From Acidothermaceae bacterium (lineage in GTDB: Bacteria > Actinomycetota > Actinomycetes > Acidothermales > Acidothermaceae), in contig JAICLV010000163.1 in the NCBI GenBank assembly GCA_025925185.1, positions 1-5,087 on the forward strand: a stretch of 5,087 nt of DNA. Direction: 5' to 3'. The position numbers and the translations under genes were made by a program. Positions 1-5,087 of this stretch are shown here, piece by piece. Positions within the stretch are counted from its first letter, which is position 1, and each line of letters starts with the position of its first letter. Under the pieces are notes generated by a model. The model was not told the origin of the DNA and did not search any database. It was given only the letters and a program-made list of their open reading frames with translations.

Positions 1-79
1 GTCACGTAGTCGCGACCTGACAGCCACGCCCACGCCCGCGCCGTGCGTAGCAGCGCGGTCGCCCCTCGCGGCGACGCGC
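1..79. repeat. 79-bp exact direct repeat, copy 1 (left edge)
   Basis: Positions 1-79 are identical to 420-498, an offset of 419 bp. The left boundary cannot be seen because the copy runs off the window. On the right, identity ends at 79/498, but the next 12 positions still match at 9 of 12 (80-91 against 499-510), a patch of partial homology at the junction. This copy lies inside the DUF58 reading frame and out of frame with respect to its moxR coding sense. It is consistent with the end of a tandem duplicate of 80-498, or with a chimeric join. Confidence 0.97.
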
Positions 80-276
80 TCATCGAGTCGGCGGGCAGTA
101 TCTCCGTATCGAGACACCTGCAACGCCCTCACGCTACCGGCCATGAGCAGGTCGTAGACGATCCCCAAGAGAAGCGCCACCTCGATGACGAGCGGCATCC
201 AGCCACCGATCGGCGCCACGAACACGACGAGCACACCGCACAGCGCGACCACCGCCGCACGCCGCGTCAGGGCCAT
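1..276 (-). CDS. DUF58 family protein, N-terminus only, apparently interrupted
   Basis: This is the beginning of a DUF58 protein, the usual partner of MoxR ATPases; full-length members carry a von Willebrand A-like domain and sit at the membrane. The start is ATG at 276-274, 7 nt after the moxR stop, with GGTGAG about 6 nt upstream inside the end of moxR. Seen: two hydrophobic stretches (about residues 8-20 and 28-47), then LMAGSVRALQVSRYGDTARRLDE (split here as LMAGSVRALQ at 45-54 and VSRYGDTARRLDE at 54-66), which resembles the family's short N-terminal hairpin followed by the SR-GDT-RL signature. From residue 67 the frame enters a copy of moxR DNA (1-79) in a different frame from moxR and encodes R/A/G-rich residues unlike DUF58. 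The frame stays open to the window edge. Either the gene is broken by a duplication, or the left end is misassembled. The family call rests on 66 residues, so it is good but not certain. Confidence 0.74.
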   Translation of the reverse strand, partial: MALTRRAAVVALCGVLVVFVAPIGGWMPLVIEVALLLGIVYDLLMAGSVRALQVSRYGDTARRLDERVAARGDRAATHGAGVGVAVRSRLRD

Positions 277-283
277 GACGAGC

Positions 284-1279
284 TCACCGCGGCGCGGGAA
301 CCGACGCCAGCACGCTTTCGAGCACCGCGTCGGCGGTGGCGCCTTCGAGTTCCGCCTCTGCGCGTAGCGCCAATCGGTGCCGCAAGGTCGGCCGGGCGAG
401 GGCTTTCACGTCGTCGGGTGTCACGTAGTCGCGACCTGACAGCCACGCCCACGCCCGCGCCGTGCGTAGCAGCGCGGTCGCCCCTCGCGGCGACGCGCCC
501 AGCGAGACGGACGGCGACTGCCGCGTCGCGCGGCACAGGTCGACGATGTAGGAGAGCACCTCGGGCGCGACGCTCACGCGCGCCGCTGCCGCCCTGCCCG
601 CCGCCAAATCCGCCGCGTTGGCGACCTCGGTCAGGCCTGACAGGTCACGCGGATCGAAGCCAGCAGCGTGTCGCGCCAACATGCCGACCTCGTCGTCACG
701 CGCAGGCAGCGGAACGCTCAACTTCAGCAAGAACCGGTCGAGTTGCGCCTCTGGCAACGGATAGGTGCCTTCGTACTCGACCGGGTTTTGCGTTGCTATA
801 ACCATGAACGGTGCCGGCAGCGGGTGTGGCGTGCCCTCGACCGAGACCTGCCGTTCCTCCATCGCCTCAAGCAATGCCGCCTGTGTCTTCGGCGGGGTTC
901 GGTTGATCTCGTCGGCTAGCAACAGGTTGGTGAACACCGGGCCCTGCCGAAAGGTGAACTCGGAGGTCCGCGAGTCGTACACCAGCGAACCGGTGACGTC
1001 GCCGGGCATCAGATCCGGCGTGAACTGCACCCGCTTTGTCTCGAGCGAAAGCGCGGCAGCCAGCGAACGCACTAACAGGGTCTTGGCCACACCAGGCACG
1101 CCCTCTAGCAGCACATGCCCGTCTGCGAGCAACGCGACGACGACACCGCTCACCACGGCGTCTTGACCGACGACCGCCTTCGCGATCTCGCCCCTCACCG
1201 CGATGAACGCCTGTCGAGACGGCTCGATCTGCCCAACCTGCGCCGCGCTCGCCACGCCGCCAAGGCTCGCCTCGCTCAC
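284..1279 (-). CDS. MoxR-type AAA+ ATPase
   Basis: A 331-residue cytoplasmic MoxR-family ATPase, the normal length for the family. MoxR proteins couple ATP hydrolysis to remodelling or maturation of partner proteins, typically DUF58/VWA proteins encoded next door. Seen: Walker A GVPGVAKT (60-67), Walker B LLLADEINR (119-127, with D123 and E124), sensor 1 ATQNP (162-166), the family motif GTYPLPEAQLDRF (171-183), and sensor 2 SPRGA (263-267, R265) in the C-terminal lid. All catalytic motifs are intact. The GTG start at 1279-1277 overlaps the stop of the DUF4350 gene by 4 nt (GTGA) and has a strong GGGAGG ribosome site at 1292-1287, 7 nt away. The frame is open a further 213 codons upstream, but that part is a shadow of the DUF4350 gene. 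It is probably co-transcribed with its neighbours. The specific substrate is unknown. Confidence 0.96.
   Translation of the reverse strand: MSEASLGGVASAAQVGQIEPSRQAFIAVRGEIAKAVVGQDAVVSGVVVALLADGHVLLEGVPGVAKTLLVRSLAAALSLETKRVQFTPDLMPGDVTGSLVYDSRTSEFTFRQGPVFTNLLLADEINRTPPKTQAALLEAMEERQVSVEGTPHPLPAPFMVIATQNPVEYEGTYPLPEAQLDRFLLKLSVPLPARDDEVGMLARHAAGFDPRDLSGLTEVANAADLAAGRAAAARVSVAPEVLSYIVDLCRATRQSPSVSLGASPRGATALLRTARAWAWLSGRDYVTPDDVKALARPTLRHRLALRAEAELEGATADAVLESVLASVPAPR
420..498. repeat. 79-bp exact direct repeat, copy 2 (inside moxR)
   Basis: This is the source copy of the repeat. It encodes roughly MoxR residues 261-287, including the sensor-2 motif SPRGA (263-267) and the stretch ending SGRDYVT. 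The protein here reads as a normal MoxR C-terminal lid without interruption, so this copy is the native one and positions 1-79 are the displaced one. Confidence 0.97.
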
Positions 1280-2460
1280 CCGGTGACCTCCCGCTCCAAA
1301 TCCGCCAGCCGCTGCGCGAGTGACACCAGGTCGCGATCGTCGGCCGGTGCCGAACCGTACAGCAGAGCCTCCAGCTCGCGCGCGTCGCGGCCCACGCGCG
1401 CAGCGACGACGTCGAGAAGTTCCGCTCTCGCGGACGACGTGGCGACGCCGGGCAGCAGGCCAAGTCGAGCCGACAGCGTGGATCTGGTCGAGGTTCGCAA
1501 CGCGTCGGCGGCCCGGTCGCGCGCCTGTGCCCGCCGATAAAGCCGGGCCTTGCCGACCACCGCCTCGGCTTGCCGCACGACCACCGGCAACGCCTCGGGC
1601 ACCAGCCGGCCGAGGCGTCGGCCGCGCCACAGCGCCAACAAGAGAACCGCGATCGCGAGTTGTAGAGCCGCCCACTTCAGGCGGTCGGGCAGCAGGTCGG
1701 TCAATGAAGAGTGGTCGCCGGAGGCGCTGGCGCCGACGATCGCCGGCACCAACCAGACGACTTTCGGTTGCGTGGAAAGCAAACCGAGGGCCAGCGCGGC
1801 GTTGCCGTCGTCCGAGATCTTGCCGTTGCTGAACGGGGTGGCGTTGCCGACCAGCGTGATGCGCCGTCCGTCGCGGGTGAGCGTCACCAGCGCGTCGCCG
1901 TCGACGAGCGGGTAACACCCGATGCCGTCGGCCGGTGCCCGGTAGGAGTAATAGCCGGTGGTCACCGACCCGGCCGCAACCGCGGCGGGCAACGAGCAGG
2001 CCGGCTGCAGCGACGTCGCAGGTTCACCGGACGCGTCACCACCCGGAGCGACTCCCAGGTCGAGGCCGCCGAGTTCCAACGGGCCCGCCTCGAGCACGAC
2101 CAGATCGGCCGGGGTGGCCGCGACGCGCGACAACGCGACGTCGTCGAGCCTTTCGGGGTGCGACACGACCAGCGTCGTGCCGCCTTCCGCGTGCGAAATC
2201 GCCGATGCCACCGACGTTTCCGTCGCGACGTCCACCCCACGTTGACCGAGCAGCGCGGCGAGCGCATGCGTGCCGTCAGGCCGGTAAGAGCGCGGGTCGA
2301 GCTCGCCGTTGTTCGCGCCCGAGTTCAACACCGCCACGGCGATCGCCGCGATCACGCCGAAAGCCGCGACCGCGACGATGACGCGATATCGCTGCCACCG
2401 CTGGCGAATCGTCGGGTCGGACGACGTGACCGTGGGCGCGTCGACGGCGGTCGCGGTCAC
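1276..2460 (-). CDS. DUF4350 domain membrane protein
   Basis: A 394-residue protein with a short cytoplasmic N-terminus, a membrane helix at about 27-45, a long extracytoplasmic domain (about 46-260), a second membrane helix at about 263-278, and a basic, helical cytoplasmic tail (about 279-394). The extracytoplasmic part has the DUF4350 pattern: DPRSYRPDGTHALAALL (55-71), predicted alternating strands and helices, and a late GNATPFSNGKISDDGNAALA stretch (205-224) typical of the family, which is related to class I glutamine amidotransferase-like folds. I see no catalytic triad. Two cysteines in the outer domain (C155, C182) could form a disulfide. The GTG start at 2460-2458 overlaps the upstream DUF4129 stop as GTGA, and the ribosome site is weak, which points to coupled translation. 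DUF4350 proteins recur with MoxR, DUF58 and DUF4129 in actinobacteria. No biochemical role is known to me. Confidence 0.9.
   Translation of the reverse strand: MTATAVDAPTVTSSDPTIRQRWQRYRVIVAVAAFGVIAAIAVAVLNSGANNGELDPRSYRPDGTHALAALLGQRGVDVATETSVASAISHAEGGTTLVVSHPERLDDVALSRVAATPADLVVLEAGPLELGGLDLGVAPGGDASGEPATSLQPACSLPAAVAAGSVTTGYYSYRAPADGIGCYPLVDGDALVTLTRDGRRITLVGNATPFSNGKISDDGNAALALGLLSTQPKVVWLVPAIVGASASGDHSSLTDLLPDRLKWAALQLAIAVLLLALWRGRRLGRLVPEALPVVVRQAEAVVGKARLYRRAQARDRAADALRTSTRSTLSARLGLLPGVATSSARAELLDVVAARVGRDARELEALLYGSAPADDRDLVSLAQRLADLEREVTG
1287..1292 (-). promoter_or_regulatory. Ribosome binding site of moxR
   Basis: GGGAGG on the minus strand, 7 nt before the GTG start at 1279. It lies within the last codons of the DUF4350 gene. 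It fixes the moxR start despite the long open frame upstream, and it is the strongest internal ribosome site in the operon, so moxR may be translated independently of coupling. Confidence 0.85.
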
Positions 2461-3125
2461 CGTGACGCCACCAGCGCGCGATGTGATCCGGACACCAGCT
2501 CGTCAAGTCGACGCAGTGTCCGTTCGTCGTCGGCCGTCGCGGCTTTGCCGCCGTACCAGACTTTTTCGAAGATGGTCGACGCGAGTCGCAGGTCGTTGGC
2601 GATACCGGGCAACGCGATCGAGGCGTCGGCGCACAACTCGGCGGCGGTGCGACCGGGTCGTGGATCGAGCACGCCGCGCTCTTCGAGTTCGCGAGTGGTC
2701 GCGCGTAGCCACTCGCGCACCGCTTCGGCGAATTGCGAGCGCGCGGCGTGCTGGCGGGCGAGCGCACGATGGTCGGCCGCCGTCCGGCTGGTGCCGCCGA
2801 GGATCTCGCCGGCCGCGCTCGCGGTGCGCCGGACCCGACCGACCCGGATCGCGACCACCGTCACGATCAGCGCGAGCAGCACGACGATGACGAACAGCCC
2901 GATGCCCTTGCCCGGGGAGTGCCGAGCGGCGGCGGACAGCGCGTCGCCGACGCGGTGCAGGACCCAACGGACCACCCGTTGCGCGATCGAGGGATCACCG
3001 TGGTGATACGCGGGCTTCGACACCTCCAGTCGCGCCGCGTCGCGCGCGCCGTCGCGGGTGATCGGCGGCGGCGGGTTGGCCGCGACGACCGCCCACCACG
3101 TCGCCGCAGTCGACCAGGCGATCAC
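2457..3125 (-). CDS. DUF4129 domain membrane protein
   Basis: A 222-residue protein, near the usual size for actinobacterial DUF4129 proteins. Seen: a short hydrophobic N-terminus (about 3-16, possible signal anchor), an extracytoplasmic segment with ITRDGARDAARLEVSKPAY (22-40) and PSIAQRVVRWVL (45-56), a strong membrane helix at about 73-95, then a cytoplasmic helical DUF4129 domain (about 117-195) with FAEAVREWLRATTRELEERG (122-141), LDPRPGRTAAEL (143-154) and FEKVWYGG (186-193). The start is the GTG at 3125-3123, which overlaps the upstream TGA in GTGA. The frame continues 105 codons further upstream, but that region is the out-of-frame 3' end of the membrane-protein gene. No clear ribosome site precedes the GTG, so coupling is likely. 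In transglutaminase-linked relatives DUF4129 is the C-terminal domain; here it stands alone. Function is unknown, with a probable scaffold role in the MoxR/DUF58 cluster. Confidence 0.89.
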   Translation of the reverse strand: MIAWSTAATWWAVVAANPPPPITRDGARDAARLEVSKPAYHHGDPSIAQRVVRWVLHRVGDALSAAARHSPGKGIGLFVIVVLLALIVTVVAIRVGRVRRTASAAGEILGGTSRTAADHRALARQHAARSQFAEAVREWLRATTRELEERGVLDPRPGRTAAELCADASIALPGIANDLRLASTIFEKVWYGGKAATADDERTLRRLDELVSGSHRALVASR

Positions 3126-4180
3126 GGCGCCGATGGAGCGGCGGCCTGCCGCGCGGCCTGGGCGAGTTGGATGTCGAGCGCTTCGGCGCGCATCCGTCGG
3201 TCGATGTAGATGAGCGTCACCGCGGCCGCGAGCAGCGGCTCGGTCAGCATCCAGACGATGCCGCCCCCGATGGTCGACAACGCGATCGAGCCGGTCGATG
3301 GCGTGCTTCCGCCGTTGATGTCTTGGAAGGAGGAGATGCCGAATGGAATCGAGAGCACGCTGGCGGCGATCACCACGATGAGATAGGCGAGCGCGCGCAG
3401 TCCCCAGGTGCGCCAGAACGCGCCCCGCACCAGCCGCCACGACCGGGCGATCGCCGCGCCGACGCCGGAGCGCTCAAGCACGAACGCGGGCACCACGACG
3501 GCCAGCTTTCCCCACAAATAGATGGCGAGCGGGACCGCGGCGATGATCCCGACGGGCCCGCCGATCAAGAACAGCACGGGGAGGAACGGCAGCGCCCCTG
3601 CGAGCGCGCTCACCAGCACCAGTCGCCACCAGCGGGCGCCCACCGAACGCAACACCGCGCGACCCTCGACGCGCTGGCCGATCACCGCCTTGCCCACCAC
3701 CTGCGTCACGACGCCCGCGAGGATCGCGCCGAAGATGGCCGAGGCGACGTAGGACAGCACGACCGCGGCCACCCCGCCGCTCGTGATGACCAGCCGGGAG
3801 TTGTCGTCGCCGCTGGGCAAGCTCGAGGTGACGGCACCGCCGACGTTCGACAGCGCCGCGCCGAGGCCTAACCGCACCAGCTCCAAAACGGCGGCGAGTG
3901 CGAACGCGCAGCCGAAGACGACACGCGGATTGCGCCGGATCGTCGCGAAGCCGCCGTCGAGGATCTCGCCGACCGACAGCGGGCGCAGCGGAACAACGCC
4001 CGGCTTGTAGTCGGCGCGCGGAACCTGGCCCTGCCACCCGGGGGCGTTCTGCCACCCCGACCCGCGCGGGGCGTTCTGCCAGCCCGGCGCGTCCTGCCAG
4101 CCGGGCGCGGGTGGTGGCGCGGGTGGTGGCGGCGCCGACGGCTGCGCCCAATCACGCGCCCAGTCAGGGCTCTCACCCAC
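3122..4180 (-). CDS. Multi-pass membrane protein with Pro-rich, GWQ-repeat N-terminus
   Basis: A 352-residue protein and the first gene of the minus-strand operon. The N-terminus (1-60) is disordered-looking: a Pro/Ala tract (14-26), then four GWQ units (27-51). Next comes PLRPLSVGEILDGGFATIRR (64-83), a motif seen at the front of actinobacterial membrane proteins annotated as glycerophosphoryl diester phosphodiesterase membrane domain or similar. About six hydrophobic helices follow (roughly 86-110, 133-160, 188-208, 209-235, 263-285, 305-326), with a short charged tail. No catalytic phosphodiesterase domain is visible, so that enzyme name should not be used. The GTG start at 4180-4178 is chosen because GGAGGG lies 9 nt upstream. 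An in-frame ATG at 4240 has no ribosome site and would add only low-complexity residues. The stop overlaps the next gene's GTG. Function is unknown; position beside mtrA and the MoxR cluster hints at envelope work. Confidence 0.82.
   Translation of the reverse strand: MGESPDWARDWAQPSAPPPPAPPPAPGWQDAPGWQNAPRGSGWQNAPGWQGQVPRADYKPGVVPLRPLSVGEILDGGFATIRRNPRVVFGCAFALAAVLELVRLGLGAALSNVGGAVTSSLPSGDDNSRLVITSGGVAAVVLSYVASAIFGAILAGVVTQVVGKAVIGQRVEGRAVLRSVGARWWRLVLVSALAGALPFLPVLFLIGGPVGIIAAVPLAIYLWGKLAVVVPAFVLERSGVGAAIARSWRLVRGAFWRTWGLRALAYLIVVIAASVLSIPFGISSFQDINGGSTPSTGSIALSTIGGGIVWMLTEPLLAAAVTLIYIDRRMRAEALDIQLAQAARQAAAPSAP
4027..4102 (-). repeat. Short tandem repeats encoding GWQ(N/D)AP units
   Basis: CTGCCA occurs on the plus strand at 4031, 4049, 4076 and 4094, spaced 18, 27 and 18 bp. 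On the coding (minus) strand these give four GWQ units: GWQDAP, GWQNAP followed by the 3-residue insert RGS, GWQNAP, and GWQGQ. All spacings are multiples of three. A second small repeat (GCGGGTGGTGG twice, about 4107-4129) encodes the Pro-rich tract. The array could vary in copy number between strains. Confidence 0.85.
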
Positions 4181-4189
4181 GTGTCGACG

Positions 4190-4197
4190 CCCTCCGT
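4190..4197 (-). promoter_or_regulatory. Ribosome binding site that sets the membrane-protein start
   Basis: ACGGAGGG on the minus strand (4197 to 4190), with GGAGGG ending 9 nt before the GTG at 4180. This near-perfect anti-16S match decides for GTG 4180 over the longer in-frame ATG at 4240, and so leaves a 130-nt gap between the two divergent genes. Confidence 0.85.
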
Positions 4198-4288
4198 GAG
4201 GTTGTTGGGGACGGCCTTCGGCTTGCCCCCATAGTCCCATGCGGCCCGGGCGCAAGTCGCAGATCGCGCAGGTCCCCCACGAAACGCT

Positions 4289-4298
4289 GGAAGGTGAG
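4289..4298 (+). promoter_or_regulatory. Probable ribosome binding site of mtrA
   Basis: GGAAGGTGAG ends 12 nt before ATG 4311, slightly far but the best purine-rich site in the leader. It supports ATG 4311 over the in-frame ATG at 4239, which would add 24 residues ahead of the receiver domain that MtrA proteins do not have. Confidence 0.65.
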
Positions 4299-4310
4299 AC
4301 CATCAGGCTC

Positions 4311-4988
4311 ATGAAAGGTCGTGTGCTCGTCGTCGATGACGACACGGCGTTGGCAGAGATGCTCGGCATCGTGCTGCGCGGCGAGGGGATCGAGCCCTTC
4401 TTCGTCTTCGACGGCGACAAGGCGCTGGCCGCCTTCCACGAGACCAAGCCTGATCTCGTGTTGCTCGATTTGATGTTGCCCGGCACCGATGGCATCGACG
4501 TCTGCCGGCAGATCCGCGCCGAGTCGGGCGTGCCGATCGTGATGCTCACCGCCAAGAGCGACACCGTCGACGTCGTCGTCGGCTTGGAGTCCGGCGCTGA
4601 CGACTACGTTGTCAAGCCGTTCAAGCCCAAGGAGTTGGTGGCCCGGTTGCGGGCGCGGCTGCGCCGCAGCGACGAGCCGGCGCCCGAGGTCATCACGATC
4701 GGCGACCTCACGATCGACGTCGCCGGCCACTCGGTCGGCCGCGACGGCGTGCCGATCCCGTTGACCCCGCTTGAGTTCGACCTGTTGGTCGCGCTAGCGA
4801 AAAAGCCGCGGCACGTGTTCTCGCGCGAGGTGTTGCTCGAGCAGGTCTGGGGTTATCGGCACGCAGCAGACACCCGGCTGGTCAACGTGCATGTGCAGCG
4901 GCTGCGCTCCAAGGTCGAGCGCGACCCCGAGCGTCCGGAGATCGTCGTCACCGTTCGCGGGGTCGGCTACAAGGCGGGGCCGGCCTGA
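4311..4988 (+). CDS. mtrA: Response regulator MtrA (OmpR/PhoB family)
   Basis: A 225-residue DNA-binding response regulator, almost the same length as mycobacterial MtrA. Its partner kinase MtrB phosphorylates it, and in actinobacteria it controls genes for cell-wall hydrolysis, division and, in Streptomyces, development. Seen: a receiver domain (about 3-115) with the acidic pocket D9-D11, phospho-acceptor D53 in LVLLDLMLPG (49-58), switch T80 and conserved K102 in VVKPFKPKELVAR (100-112). A winged-helix domain follows (about 128-222) with LTPLEFDLLVALAKKPRHVF (151-170), recognition-helix region DTRLVNVHVQRLRSKVE (187-203) and wing VRGVGYKAGP (215-224). Long identical blocks with M. tuberculosis MtrA, such as GADDY and LLEQVWGYRH, make the assignment secure. 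The ATG at 4311 begins MKGRVLVVDDD directly at the receiver's first strand. It is transcribed divergently from the MoxR-cluster operon, with mtrB apparently starting 5 nt after the stop. All key residues are intact. Confidence 0.97.
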   Translation: MKGRVLVVDDDTALAEMLGIVLRGEGIEPFFVFDGDKALAAFHETKPDLVLLDLMLPGTDGIDVCRQIRAESGVPIVMLTAKSDTVDVVVGLESGADDYVVKPFKPKELVARLRARLRRSDEPAPEVITIGDLTIDVAGHSVGRDGVPIPLTPLEFDLLVALAKKPRHVFSREVLLEQVWGYRHAADTRLVNVHVQRLRSKVERDPERPEIVVTVRGVGYKAGPA

Positions 4989-4993
4989 GTTCG

Positions 4994-5087
4994 GTGAACA
5001 ATCCGAGCCCTTCGGCGCCTGGCTCGTCGCCGCCGGGCGAGGTGGCTGCGGCCGCGGCGCTGCCGTTCCACATCGTGCCTTCGAGCA
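4994..5087 (+). CDS. mtrB: Probable MtrB sensor histidine kinase, N-terminal fragment
   Basis: A frame open from GTG 4994 to the right edge, giving 31 codons. It begins VNNPSPSAPGSS, continues with a Pro/Ala/Ser-rich stretch, and has strong third-position GC (about 25 of 30 codons), as expected for coding DNA here. No membrane helix or kinase motif lies within the fragment, so the MtrB name comes only from synteny: mtrB directly follows mtrA in actinobacteria, usually within a few nucleotides. A disordered tail ahead of the first membrane helix is plausible for MtrB. No good ribosome site precedes the GTG; translation could be coupled to mtrA (5-nt gap), or the true start could be further right, for example GTG at 5042 in the same frame. 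Confidence 0.55.
   Translation, partial: MNNPSPSAPGSSPPGEVAAAAALPFHIVPSS

Larger units (their letters stand above)
4181..4310. promoter_or_regulatory. Divergent intergenic region between the membrane-protein operon and mtrA
   Basis: This 130-bp gap must hold the mtrA promoter and probably that of the minus-strand operon, since both first genes point away from it. I see no convincing -35/-10 pair; CATAGT at 4230-4235 is a weak -10 candidate on the plus strand with no good -35. Two possible protein- or RNA-level signals are present: an imperfect dyad at 4207-4229 (GGGG...GCC-TTC-GGC...CCCC) and a direct repeat, GCGCAAGTC at 4250-4258 and GCGCAGGTC at 4266-4274. Neither matches an MtrA box that I can assert. 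The regulatory role rests on position alone. Confidence 0.5.

Noticed and set aside
1..79. 79-bp repeat as a transposon end, attachment site or CRISPR unit
   Set aside because: The repeat is ordinary moxR coding sequence. There is no transposase, integrase, tRNA or regularly spaced array, and a duplication or chimeric join explains it better.
267..287. GTG at 287 overlapping the moxR stop as the DUF58 start
   Set aside because: This frame hits TGA after six codons. ATG 276 in another frame gives the DUF58 N-terminus.
43..801. 252-codon plus-strand open frame across the repeat, DUF58 start and moxR
   Set aside because: Antisense to well-supported genes, with an Arg/Ala/Pro-rich product and no domain. 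The repeat inside it does not make it a gene.
2456..2466. Perfect palindrome GTCAC-C-GTGAC at the DUF4129/DUF4350 junction
   Set aside because: It is short, falls on overlapping coding sequence including the GTGA junction, and is easily produced by chance. No evidence of an operator.
1711..3006. 431-codon open frame on the plus strand
   Set aside because: It lies opposite the DUF4350 and DUF4129 genes. Its product is Arg-rich low-complexity sequence without recognisable domains, as expected for an antisense shadow in high-GC DNA.
4207..4230. Intrinsic terminator in the intergenic region
   Set aside because: The stem is imperfect and no T-run follows on either strand; both flanking genes begin here rather than end.
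4239..4310. Upstream in-frame ATG that would extend MtrA by 24 residues
   Set aside because: MtrA proteins start at the receiver domain, the extension has no family resemblance, and the purine-rich site fits ATG 4311.
4181..4564. Minus-strand extension of the membrane-protein frame through mtrA to 4564
   Set aside because: This stretch is antisense to mtrA, and the GTG at 4180 has a strong ribosome site.

Overview
The window is high-GC, densely coded DNA of actinobacterial type. The best taxonomic evidence is a near-canonical MtrA response regulator followed by what looks like the start of mtrB. This pair is a hallmark of Actinomycetota and controls cell-wall and division genes. GTG starts, ATGA/GTGA-type overlaps and strong third-position GC fit the same group. 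Nothing in the window fixes the genus.

Layout, right to left. On the plus strand, mtrA (4311-4988) is followed 5 nt later by an open frame that runs off the right edge (4994-5087, probable mtrB). A short intergenic region (4181-4310) separates mtrA from a minus-strand operon transcribed in the opposite direction: a proline/GWQ-rich multi-pass membrane protein (4180-3122), a DUF4129 protein (3125-2457), a DUF4350 protein (2460-1276), a MoxR-type AAA+ ATPase (1279-284) and the start of a DUF58 protein (276 to the left edge). Each of the first three junctions is a 4-nt GTGA overlap, so translation of these genes is probably coupled. MoxR plus DUF58 plus accessory membrane proteins is a known association: the ATPase is thought to act as a chaperone or remodelling factor for a von Willebrand A-like DUF58 partner at the membrane. 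The substrate of this cluster is unknown. Its position beside mtrAB suggests, without proving, an envelope role.

The one real anomaly is at the left edge. Positions 1-79 are an exact copy of 420-498, which lies inside moxR and includes its sensor-2 region. The DUF58 reading frame matches its family up to about residue 66, then enters this moxR copy out of frame. The pattern is what the inner junction of a 419-bp tandem duplication would look like, or an assembly/amplification chimera. If it is a true duplication, an intact DUF58 gene may lie just beyond the left edge.

No tRNA, rRNA, CRISPR, insertion sequence or convincing intrinsic terminator was seen, and no stretch over 300 bases lacks a gene. 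I do not see a new defence or mobile system here. Long plus-strand open frames opposite the operon are shadows of high-GC coding sequence.
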